17,696 nt of DNA from an uncultured Flavobacteriales bacterium (GTDB lineage: Bacteria > Bacteroidota > Bacteroidia > Palsa-965), in contig CAMLEF010000053.1 in assembly GCA_946478675.1 (NCBI GenBank), positions 1 to 17,696 on the forward strand. Direction: 5' to 3'. Within the stretch, counting starts at the first letter, position 1, and each line of letters begins with the position of its first letter. The notes under the pieces were generated by a model. It had not been told where the DNA came from. It saw only the letters and a list, made by a program, of their open reading frames with translations, and searched no databases. This document shows positions 1 to 6,846 of this stretch, one piece after another. Both the position numbers and the translations under genes were made by a program.

Positions 1-334
1 CGGTAACGATCGAGGCACCCACGCCGGATTTGTCGGCGCGCAGGTAAAGTCCCGCCCAGCCTTTTACATTCGACGTTTTCATCCAGCCCGTCATCCGCAC
101 GCGCTTGCCGAGAAAAAATCCGGGACTGTTATCATGCACCAGCATTCCGAAACCATCCACTTTCGCTTCAATGGATTTGATCGTGAATGCATCCTGCCCG
201 TTTTGTCCGCCGTCGCTCACGTTGTCCATTTCATAAGCGTTCGCTTTCGTGCCGCCTTTGTACCAGCCGCCGGTGAGCGTGAAGGAAAGCAGCAGTGAGA
301 GAAACGGAAGTGCGGAGAAGTAGCGGATGCGCAT
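1..334 (-). CDS. Secreted protein of unknown function, N-terminal part only
   Basis: This minus-strand reading frame starts at the ATG at 334 and runs open off the left edge, giving the first 111 residues. The N-terminus (MRIRYFSALPFLSLLLSF) is basic then hydrophobic, as in a Sec signal peptide or membrane anchor. The rest is soluble and includes a GKRVRMTGWMKT segment followed by KGWAGLYLRADKSG. That pattern resembles the beta-sandwich, carbohydrate-binding-like domain that follows regulators or hydrolases in some Bacteroidota proteins, but this is a memory-based similarity and I would not assign a function. The start lies only 17 nt from the large inverted repeat at 351-464, so its promoter must lie in or beyond that repeat. 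The RDD gene upstream is in the same direction and may be co-transcribed. Confidence 0.7.
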   Translation of the reverse strand, partial: MRIRYFSALPFLSLLLSFTLTGGWYKGGTKANAYEMDNVSDGGQNGQDAFTIKSIEAKVDGFGMLVHDNSPGFFLGKRVRMTGWMKTSNVKGWAGLYLRADKSGVGASIVT

Positions 335-350
335 GGTGGTGGAAGAAGGC

Positions 351-464
351 GGGGTTACGAATTACGAATAGTTACGAATATACGAATGCCATTACTAAAG
401 AGGAGTTCGAATATCACAGGCGCACTGATTCGTATATTCGTATTCATTCGTAATTCGTAACCCC
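351..464. repeat. TACGAAT-word inverted repeat
   Basis: Two arms of about 37 nt (351-387 and 428-464) are reverse complements with about three central mismatches, separated by about 40 nt. Each arm starts from a GGGG/CCCC end and carries four copies of TACGAAT: at 356, 363, 373 and 381 on the plus strand, and as ATTCGTA at 428, 436, 446 and 453. The word spacings are 7-10-8 and, mirrored, 8-10-7. The right arm ends on the first base of the RDD stop codon. Related arms lie at 1239-1275 and 1513-1547. It could fold as a transcript hairpin between the two minus-strand genes. Confidence 0.9.
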
Positions 465-1234
465 TAAGCTGTACCGTGAAAATTGTAATGCGCGTAATCC
501 GCCAGCACGAGGTTGAGGAATTGTACCGTCGGTAATTGCTGGGGCGGCGGGTAAACGTTCATGATCGATTTTACTTTCGCGCCGAGATATTCCAGCAGCT
601 GGTAATTGCCCGTCTCGAACGATTGCGCCATGACGTCGCGGATGATGTTCATGTCTTTATCGCTGAGGTTGGCGACCTGCGGAAAGACGACGCGATAATT
701 CGGGTTGATCTGGCTGAGGATCGTATTGCGCAATGACGTTTTGTATTTCGTGCGGATGACGATCGTGCCTGCTACCATGTCGCCGATGCGTTGGCTTTTA
801 TCGCTGATGATCGCTACCGGCAATGCCAGGCAGGTGAACGCGCTGACTTCGCCTTCGATCAATCGTGTGACCCAGCGGAATGCGAAATCACCGATGCCCG
901 CGGGTGAGCCGTTCGTCTTCACCACTTTCAATCCCATGATCAGCTTGCCGAGCGAACGGCCGTTGAAGAGCGATTCCGCCCAGAGCGTATACGTGACGAC
1001 GGGAATCGGGATGAGCACGTAGATCGTCATCATCAGCCGCTGGCGTTCTTCGAAATCTTCCCACGAGCCGCTGTTGAGCGCGCCCACTTGTCCCGCGATG
1101 AAATACGCGAGGAAAAGATAAGCGCCGAGAAACACCACGTCCAGCAGCCGCGCCAGCACGCGCTCGCCGATGTTCGCCGTCGTGTAGTTGATGGCGACAT
1201 TTTGTGTGGTGACGATCCTGGCGGTATCGGACAT
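464..1234 (-). CDS. RDD-family membrane protein
   Basis: A 256-residue integral membrane protein. The RDD domain begins near residue 17 with the NIGERVLARLLD stretch (R29, D32), followed by a first membrane helix (about 33-48), a second helix (about 69-85), the NGRSLGKLIMGLKVV signature (91-105), a further hydrophobic stretch around 130-144, and DKSQRIGDMVAGTIVI (145-160). A soluble tail of about 90 residues follows. RDD proteins are poorly defined; some have been linked to transport of small solutes. I chose the ATG at 1234 because the frame upstream of it is only the translated repeat words (SYIRISFAIR). It is divergent from the SpoIIM gene and belongs to the same conserved neighbourhood, so it probably works with the operon at 1555-8352. 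Confidence 0.88.
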   Translation of the reverse strand: MSDTARIVTTQNVAINYTTANIGERVLARLLDVVFLGAYLFLAYFIAGQVGALNSGSWEDFEERQRLMMTIYVLIPIPVVTYTLWAESLFNGRSLGKLIMGLKVVKTNGSPAGIGDFAFRWVTRLIEGEVSAFTCLALPVAIISDKSQRIGDMVAGTIVIRTKYKTSLRNTILSQINPNYRVVFPQVANLSDKDMNIIRDVMAQSFETGNYQLLEYLGAKVKSIMNVYPPPQQLPTVQFLNLVLADYAHYNFHGTA

Positions 1235-1238
1235 GTTT

Positions 1239-1547
1239 GGGGTGCGAATTGCGAATGAAATACGAATATACGAATTGGGAAAATGGATTGCGATCGAAAG
1301 TAGTATTTCACGCAACTGCTTTTATAAGTTTGTTCGAGCGGAGTCGAGAACGTTTCGCATTCTAATGCAACAAGTTCCCGACTCCGCTCGAACAAGCATG
1401 GAGGCATTTACCGGATTGAATATAAAAATTGCGATTCGCTGGAAAGGCAGCAAAAACTTCCGGCAAAACCGGGAAGTAAATTTGTAGTTTCGTGTACCCC
1501 GCTCCGATGCCCGTTCGTATATTCGTACTTGTTCGTAACGGGGCCCC
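1239..1547. repeat. Inverted pair of TACGAAT-word arms around a divergent promoter region
   Basis: The left arm (1239-1275) has GGGG then words at 1243, 1250, 1261 and 1269 (spacing 7-11-8). The right arm (1513-1547) carries the reverse complement words at 1513, 1521 and 1531 and a CCCC end, with the fourth word lost or replaced. They match the two arms of the 351-464 repeat, including the shared 14-mer TACGAATATACGAA. Here the arms lie about 240 nt apart and enclose the region from which the RDD and SpoIIM genes diverge. The enclosed 1276-1512 holds another hairpin (1332-1393) and no gene that I can support. Confidence 0.8.
1332..1393. repeat. 20-nt-arm hairpin in the divergent promoter region
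   Basis: GTTCGAGCGGAGTCGAGAAC at 1332-1351 and its near-perfect reverse complement at 1374-1393 (one mismatch) flank a 22-nt loop. There is no T-run on either side, so it does not look like a simple intrinsic terminator. Its sequence is unrelated to the TACGAAT words that surround it. It may be an independent dispersed palindrome or an operator. Confidence 0.85.
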
Positions 1548-1554
1548 TACATCG

Positions 1555-2856
1555 ATGAAGGAGATTACTTTCCTAAAGCAGAATTACCAGCGCTGGCAGC
1601 AATTCGAGGACATGCTTGGCTCCGACAAGCGTAACGACCCCGACGCGCTGGCCGATCTCTTCATCCGCATCACCGACGATCTTTCCTGGGCGCGCACGTT
1701 TTATCCCGGCTCCAACACGGAGAAATACCTGAACGATCTCGCCGCCCGCATTCACCAGGAGATTTACAAAAACAAAAAAGAGCGCCGCAGCCGACTGCTC
1801 ACGTTCTGGTCGCACGAGATCCCGCTCATCATGGCGAAGAACCGGATGAACCTGCTCATCGTGTTCATCATGTTTGCGCTGTCGACGTGGATCGGTGTGA
1901 TCTCCGCAAAACACGATGAAGGATTCGTCCGCATCATCCTCACGGACGAGTATGTCGACCAGACACTCGAGCGCATGCAACATGGCGATCCTCTGGGCGT
2001 TTACAAAGACGAAAGCCAGTTCGTGATGTTCTTCCAGATCGCGTTCAATAACTCGCGGGTGGCGCTGATGTGCGTGGTGGCCGGACTGCTCGGCTGGATG
2101 GGCGTCGGATTTTTGCAATTCAGAAACGGCGTCATGCTCGGCGCGTTCCTCTATTTTCTCTCCGACCAGGGCTTTTACCGCGAGGCGATGCTCACCGTGT
2201 GGATTCACGGCACGATCGAAATTTCCTGTATTCTCATTGCGGGCGCGGCAGGCATGGCGTTCGGAAAAGGATTGTGGTTTCCCGGCGCGTGGCCGCGTGG
2301 ACTGGCGTTCATGCGCAGCACGCGTGAAGCGTTGAAAATCGGTGTGGGGCTTATCCCGTTCTTTTTTCTTGCAGCTTTCTTCGAAGGATTTGTAACGCGT
2401 TACACCGAGATGAACGACTACGGCCGCATGGCGATCATCTTCACTTCGCTCGCATTCGTGCTTTGGTATTTTGTGATCTGGCCGTTCTTCGTAGAACATC
2501 GCAAGGAACAGGACGGCGTGCTTGTGCTCGGTTACCTGCCGGTGATCGGACGATTGTTCCGCTATTCGCGTTATGCGAACAAAGAATTCAGCACACGCGT
2601 TGCCTTTCTCCTGCTGCTGTCATTGCTGCTGTTGCTGCTGCCGTCTCTCGCGATCCTGATGCAATTTTTCTCGAAGCAAAAGGCGGACCCGATCGCGTGG
2701 GTTTTCTTCAGCATCAGCTTTACGGCCGGCATCGGTCTTTGCGTTTACACGTTCATGACGCTGGGCAAGACGGAAGAAAAAGAGTTGCAGATCGCACGAA
2801 AAGAAAAGAACAACGTATCCGTATATGAACGGGAAGCCACAAGCACTAAGGTTTGA
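1555..2856 (+). CDS. SpoIIM-family (stage II sporulation protein M-like) membrane protein
   Basis: A 433-residue multi-spanning membrane protein. About 95 soluble residues precede the first helix (MNLLIVFIMFALSTWIGV). The family hallmarks follow: NNSRVALMCVVAGLLGWMG, then a conserved asparagine-glycine turn (FRNGVMLGAF), then HGTIEISCILIAGAAG with H218, G219 and E222. Further helices fill the C-terminal half and the tail is charged. SpoIIM in Firmicutes acts in engulfment, but homologues outside spore formers are widespread and of unknown role, so nothing here implies sporulation. The ATG at 1555 is preferred over an in-frame upstream start because the extra residues are translated repeat. 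It opens a probable operon; its end overlaps the next gene by 32 nt. Confidence 0.88.
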   Translation: MKEITFLKQNYQRWQQFEDMLGSDKRNDPDALADLFIRITDDLSWARTFYPGSNTEKYLNDLAARIHQEIYKNKKERRSRLLTFWSHEIPLIMAKNRMNLLIVFIMFALSTWIGVISAKHDEGFVRIILTDEYVDQTLERMQHGDPLGVYKDESQFVMFFQIAFNNSRVALMCVVAGLLGWMGVGFLQFRNGVMLGAFLYFLSDQGFYREAMLTVWIHGTIEISCILIAGAAGMAFGKGLWFPGAWPRGLAFMRSTREALKIGVGLIPFFFLAAFFEGFVTRYTEMNDYGRMAIIFTSLAFVLWYFVIWPFFVEHRKEQDGVLVLGYLPVIGRLFRYSRYANKEFSTRVAFLLLLSLLLLLLPSLAILMQFFSKQKADPIAWVFFSISFTAGIGLCVYTFMTLGKTEEKELQIARKEKNNVSVYEREATSTKV

Positions 2857-3796
2857 GCGTGTGCGCACGTTCGGCCGGCTCATGTCGGATACGCGGAAAT
2901 TCATCCGTGATAATTTCGTCGTGTTCTTCAAGACGATCCTTTTCCTCGTCGGCCCCGTTGCGCTGATTACCTGCGCGCTCGAATCGTATTACGTCATCAT
3001 GCTGCAGAACCCGGACGGTTCGCCGGACATGGAACACTTCGGCTCGTATCTCGCATTGCCGTTCATCTATTCGCAGTTCCGCTGGGCGATCAACGGTTTC
3101 GTCACCGCGATCGTCGTCAGCCATTTCATCAAAACGTACCGCGAAAAAGGCGAAGGCAAATTCGAAGTAGGCGACGTGACGCGTTCCATCTTCCGTGATT
3201 TCGGCGGCATCCTGCTGGCGTTCCTCGTGCTCATGCTCGGCGTAACGCTGGTCGGCGTGATCCTCGGCTACATGATCTACGGATTGGCGAACGTGTCGAT
3301 GGGCGCTGCGGTGCTCGCGGGCATTGCCGGTTTCATCGGGTATTTTCTCATTCGCTTCCCGATGTGGTATTACCTCTTCTCCGTTTTTTTCGCGCGCACG
3401 CGTCAGCCGAAAACGCAGAATGTTTTTCCCGCGATGGGTTTTGCCGCAAAAGTATTCTCCGGCAACTGGTGGCAAACGTGGGTCGCATTTTTCCTGATGT
3501 GGCTGATCCTTTGGCTGCTCGGTTATGCGATTGCGCTTCCGGCAACGGTCGGGCAGGGCATCGCGAAACTTTCCACGGTGAACATCGACGAGAATTCTCC
3601 CGACTGGAAAATGGTACAGACGATCCTGATGACGCTCGGCGAATTCGCGAAAACGATCATCAGCAGCGTATTTTGCATCACCGTTGCGCTGCAGTTTTTC
3701 AGCCTGAAAGAAAAGCTGGACGGCGAAGGCACGAAAGAACTGGTCGATACGATCGGCAAAAACAATGACGACGATGGCGTGGAACTTACCTGGTAA
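2825..3796 (+). CDS. Six-helix membrane protein of the MoxR/DUF4129 operon, unknown family
   Basis: A 323-residue hydrophobic protein that I cannot assign to a named family. It starts with a basic segment (LRFERVRTFGRLMSDTRKFI), then about six predicted helices near residues 29-52, 80-101, 122-150, 157-185, 211-235 and 276-294, and ends in a short acidic tail (NNDDDGVELTW). The start at 2825 overlaps the SpoIIM gene by 32 nt; a later Met at residue 20 is possible, but the FGRLMSDT-type lead-in looks like part of the mature fold. Overlaps on both sides indicate translational coupling. By position it is the partner membrane protein of SpoIIM and DUF4129; a structural or scaffold role is only inference. 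Confidence 0.85.
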   Translation: MNGKPQALRFERVRTFGRLMSDTRKFIRDNFVVFFKTILFLVGPVALITCALESYYVIMLQNPDGSPDMEHFGSYLALPFIYSQFRWAINGFVTAIVVSHFIKTYREKGEGKFEVGDVTRSIFRDFGGILLAFLVLMLGVTLVGVILGYMIYGLANVSMGAAVLAGIAGFIGYFLIRFPMWYYLFSVFFARTRQPKTQNVFPAMGFAAKVFSGNWWQTWVAFFLMWLILWLLGYAIALPATVGQGIAKLSTVNIDENSPDWKMVQTILMTLGEFAKTIISSVFCITVALQFFSLKEKLDGEGTKELVDTIGKNNDDDGVELTW

Positions 3797-4538
3797 GCTG
3801 TTGCGCTGGCTGCTGCCGGTGATCTTCCTGTTCGCGGGAAGCAGCTTCGCCGTGGCCGCGCCGGATTCGGTGCTGCATGCGGATTCTTCGGCCGTGCAGC
3901 AGAATGCGCCTTCGAAAAGCAAGCAGGAAGAATATTACAAAGACGATTACTGGAGCTACAACCGCCAGCGCGACAAGAACCGGAAAGAAGAGCGGAATGT
4001 TTTCGACCGCATGTGGGACAGCCTCATCAATTCGATCTGGGGCAGCTTCAACGATTCCGACGGCAAAAAAGGCGGATGGAATTTCTGGAACATTCTCGTC
4101 CTGCTCATCTTCATCGGCATCATCGTCTTCGCGATCCTCAAGATGACGAACACCGGCGTCAGCAGCCTCTTCTCCGGCAAACGGAAAAAAGCGGAAACGA
4201 CCGACGCTACACTGGAAGACGTCGACATTCACGCGCTCGATTACGAAGCGCTCATCGACAGCGCGCTGCGTTCGAAAGATTACCGTCTCGCCGTGCGCCT
4301 CTGGTTCCTGCGCACGCTCAAGCAGCTTTCCGATAAAGAAAAGCTCACGTGGAAGCTCGACAAAACGAACAGCGATTATTACTACGAGCTCAGCGGCTCC
4401 GGCCTGCAGGAAGAATTCGGGCAGGTGAGCTTCGTGTACGATTACATCTGGTACGGTGAATTTCCCGTTGATGAAAAATCGTACCGTGAAGCGGAAGAGA
4501 AGTTCAAACATTTCACCTCGAGCATTTCCACCCAATGA
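3765..4538 (+). CDS. DUF4129 domain-containing membrane protein
   Basis: A 257-residue protein with a signal peptide (hydrophobic 12-31, probable cleavage after an Ala-rich FAVAA), an extracytoplasmic charged and aromatic segment rich in Lys, Arg, Asp and Tyr (about 50-105), one membrane helix at about 107-125, and a C-terminal cytoplasmic DUF4129 domain from about 155 to the end. The domain shows the usual pattern of an ALRSKDYRLAVRLWFLRTLK helix followed by an aromatic-rich FVYDYIWYGEFPVDE segment. The function of DUF4129 is unknown; it often neighbours transglutaminase-like or MoxR/DUF58 genes. It overlaps the preceding gene by 32 nt and the next by 4 nt (ATGA), so it is surely co-translated with them. 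Confidence 0.88.
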   Translation: MTTMAWNLPGKLLRWLLPVIFLFAGSSFAVAAPDSVLHADSSAVQQNAPSKSKQEEYYKDDYWSYNRQRDKNRKEERNVFDRMWDSLINSIWGSFNDSDGKKGGWNFWNILVLLIFIGIIVFAILKMTNTGVSSLFSGKRKKAETTDATLEDVDIHALDYEALIDSALRSKDYRLAVRLWFLRTLKQLSDKEKLTWKLDKTNSDYYYELSGSGLQEEFGQVSFVYDYIWYGEFPVDEKSYREAEEKFKHFTSSISTQ

Positions 4539-5758
4539 AGCGCAACTGGCCCTACATACTCGTGCTGCTGCTGGTGGTGTTCATGCTCTTCCGCATGTCG
4601 AGAAGCTCATCGCACCGCCAGGTCATCTGGTCGGAGAATTACACCTGGCAATCCAAAAATGCGCTGGGCTGCTACGTGACGAACGATTTCATCGACGCGA
4701 TGATGGACGGCCAGACGGAAATCGTCGACAAGACCGCCTACCAGCTGCTGGCCGATTCGCAGTACGTCAACAGCAATTACGTTTTCGTCAATTCCGATTT
4801 CAGTCCTTCCGCGCAGGATGTGATGCAGCTCTGCCGTTTCGTTTCCCGCGGAAATAACGTGATGATCTCGGCGCGCGATTTCGGTTTCCTGAAAGACACG
4901 CTGAAAGTGATCGTGACCGATCCGCTGTATTTCGACATGTACGGCGACAGCACGTATACGATGGGGCAGCTCGTCGACAAAGGCTCGCGTTACCTCGAAG
5001 CGAATCTCGTGAACCCGCATCTCCGCCTCGAAAAAAATGCGCGCTTCGATCACACGACGTTCGCGACGGTATTTGCTTCCGTCGACACCGCGCATACGAC
5101 GCTGCTGGGAACGGACGCCGACAGCAATGCGAATTTCATCCGTGTGAAAATGGGCAACGGCTCGTTTTACCTGCACACGCTTCCCGATGCTTTCGGAAAT
5201 TATTATGCGACGGATTCTGCAACGGCGCAATATATGTTCCGAGCGCTTTCCTATTTGCCGAAGCAGCATACCATCCTCGATGCGCATTACAAAGTGGGCC
5301 GCGTCATGAACGACGACCCGCGCCGCTACCTGCTTTCCGATCCTGCGTTGAAGCTCGCGTACCTCGTGCTCATCATCACCGGTTTCCTCGTGCTGCTCTT
5401 CGGTGGAAAACGCCGCCAGCGCCCGGTGCCGGTGCTCGCGCTGCCCACGAACACGACGCTCGAATTCGTGGAGCAGGTCGGTGCGCTCTATTACCGCCAG
5501 GGCAACCACGCCGACATCGCGCATAAAAAAATCGCCTACTTCCTCGAATCGGTACGTTCGCGTTTTTACGTGCCGACACAAGTCTTCGACGAACGTTTCC
5601 TCAATCGTATTGAAAGCGTTTCCGGTCTTCCGCAGCAGGAAGTGCGGCACCTCTTCAGCACGATCGATTATTTGCGGACCACCACCGGCTGCTCCGATAA
5701 AGACCTGAAAAATCTCGAGCAGCTCATCCGCACCTTCAACCAACGCAGTAAACGATAA
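4535..5758 (+). CDS. DUF4350 domain-containing membrane protein
   Basis: A 407-residue protein: N-terminal membrane helix (about 6-20), an extracytoplasmic DUF4350 domain (about 35-220), a second helix (about 272-288, LAYLVLIITGFLVLLFG), then a basic stop-transfer KRRQR and a helical cytoplasmic tail of about 115 residues. The DUF4350 region has the Rossmann-like alternation and the FVNSDFSPSAQDV and VSRGNNVMISA segments usual in the family, which is thought to be related to GATase1-like folds and has no known catalytic role. The start overlaps the DUF4129 stop (ATGA). It precedes the MoxR gene by 22 nt. It may be the membrane client or receptor of the ATPase, but this is inference from gene order. 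Confidence 0.87.
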   Translation: MKRNWPYILVLLLVVFMLFRMSRSSSHRQVIWSENYTWQSKNALGCYVTNDFIDAMMDGQTEIVDKTAYQLLADSQYVNSNYVFVNSDFSPSAQDVMQLCRFVSRGNNVMISARDFGFLKDTLKVIVTDPLYFDMYGDSTYTMGQLVDKGSRYLEANLVNPHLRLEKNARFDHTTFATVFASVDTAHTTLLGTDADSNANFIRVKMGNGSFYLHTLPDAFGNYYATDSATAQYMFRALSYLPKQHTILDAHYKVGRVMNDDPRRYLLSDPALKLAYLVLIITGFLVLLFGGKRRQRPVPVLALPTNTTLEFVEQVGALYYRQGNHADIAHKKIAYFLESVRSRFYVPTQVFDERFLNRIESVSGLPQQEVRHLFSTIDYLRTTTGCSDKDLKNLEQLIRTFNQRSKR

Positions 5759-5780
5759 CCACGCTTCAAATCCAGATACC

Positions 5781-6764
5781 ATGTCAGATCAGCCCACTTA
5801 TTTCAATACGCGCATCCCGCTCGACGACCTCAAGCTGGCGGTTGCCGGTATCCGCGCAGAGATCGGCCGCATCATCGTCGGCCAGGAACGCACGATCGAC
5901 CTGCTCATCGCCGCGCTGCTTTCCGACGGGCACGTGCTCATCGAAGGTGTTCCCGGCGTCGCGAAAACGCTGACGGCAAAACTGCTGTCGCGAACGATCT
6001 CCGTCAAATTCTCGCGTATCCAGTTTACGCCTGACCTCATGCCGTCGGACGTGATCGGTACCAGCGTGTTCAGCATGAAGACGAACGAGTTCGAGTTTCG
6101 CAAAGGGCCGATCTTCTCCAACATCGTGCTGATCGACGAGATCAATCGCGCGCCTGCGAAAACACAATCGGCGTTGTTTGAAGCGATGGAAGAACGCCAG
6201 GTGACGGTTGACGGTGTCACGTACAAACTCGAAGCGCCGTTCATGGTGGTCGCCACGCAGAACCCGGTGGAGCAGGAGGGAACGTATCGTCTGCCGGAAG
6301 CGCAGCTCGACCGTTTTCTTTTCAAGATCAACGTCGATTACCCGACGCTGCAGCACGAGACGAAGATCCTCGCCGATTTCCACGGCCGTCGCAACGTCAT
6401 CGATCTCGATTCGGTGAAGCCGGTGGTGACCGCCGAACAGCTGCGCGGCTTCCGTGAGAAAGTCTACGGCCTGCACGTGGAGCCTAATCTTTTACACTAC
6501 ATCGCGACGATCGTCAGCCAGACGCGCAACAACAGCGCGCTGTACCTCGGCGCATCGCCGCGCGCGTCCCTCGCGATCCTCACGTCGTCGAAAGCGATTG
6601 CTGCCATGCGCGGCCGCGATTTCGTAACGCCCGACGATATCCGTGAAGTGGCCGGCCCGGTGCTGCAGCATCGTGTCATGCTCACGCCGGAGAAAGAAAT
6701 GGAAGGACAATCTTCCGCCGACGTCGTCAAACAAATCATCCAGCAGGTAGAAATCCCGAGATAA
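5781..6764 (+). CDS. MoxR-family AAA+ ATPase
   Basis: A 327-residue cytoplasmic ATPase of full family length. Visible motifs: Walker A GVPGVAKT (56-63), Walker B VLIDEINR (116-123), sensor 1 ATQNP (158-162), and the MoxR signature EGTYRLPEAQLDRF (166-179). The C-terminal lid carries GASPRASL. MoxR ATPases act as chaperone-like factors that mature or insert metal into partner proteins, typically encoded next door with DUF58 or VWA domains. Here the neighbours are DUF4350 upstream and DUF58 downstream, so these are the probable clients. The gene ends at 6764 and is separated from DUF58 by an 82-nt gap that contains a word-repeat hairpin, unusual within this otherwise overlapping operon. Confidence 0.96.
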   Translation: MSDQPTYFNTRIPLDDLKLAVAGIRAEIGRIIVGQERTIDLLIAALLSDGHVLIEGVPGVAKTLTAKLLSRTISVKFSRIQFTPDLMPSDVIGTSVFSMKTNEFEFRKGPIFSNIVLIDEINRAPAKTQSALFEAMEERQVTVDGVTYKLEAPFMVVATQNPVEQEGTYRLPEAQLDRFLFKINVDYPTLQHETKILADFHGRRNVIDLDSVKPVVTAEQLRGFREKVYGLHVEPNLLHYIATIVSQTRNNSALYLGASPRASLAILTSSKAIAAMRGRDFVTPDDIREVAGPVLQHRVMLTPEKEMEGQSSADVVKQIIQQVEIPR

Positions 6765-6770
6765 AAAAGT

Positions 6771-6841
6771 CGGGAGTTCTGAGTCTGGAGTTCGGAGTAA
6801 TACTCAAAACTCCGAACTCCAAACTCCAGGCTCCGAACTAA
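6771..6841. repeat. GGAGTTC heptad inverted repeat
   Basis: Left arm heptads on an exact 7-nt pitch start at 6773, 6780, 6787 and 6794 (GGAGTTC, TGAGTCT, GGAGTTC, GGAGTAA). Right arm heptads in reverse complement start at 6800, 6807, 6814, 6821, 6828 and 6835 (such as AAACTCC, GAACTCC, AGGCTCC). The pitch is unbroken, and the right arm has extra words, so pairing can slip by one heptad. It fills the gap between the MoxR stop and the DUF58 start. There is no T-run after it on the plus strand, so I do not expect efficient termination. Confidence 0.9.
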
Positions 6842-6846
6842 CGCAA

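Noticed and set aside
351..464. Insertion sequence remnant
   Set aside because: There is no transposase fragment between the arms and no visible target duplication; the arms consist only of iterated words.
1492..1554. Upstream start adding 21 residues to the SpoIIM protein
   Set aside because: The extra codons are the TTCGTA repeat words translated; the family-like sequence begins at the ATG at 1555.
1573..2499. Long open frames on the strand opposite the SpoIIM, membrane-protein, DUF4350 and permease genes
   Set aside because: They are antisense shadows produced by GC-rich codon use; their products are Arg/His/Glu-rich with no recognisable domain, and the opposite strand encodes clear families.
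1555..2856. Evidence for sporulation
   Set aside because: SpoIIM-family proteins are widespread in non-sporulating bacteria and no other sporulation gene is present.
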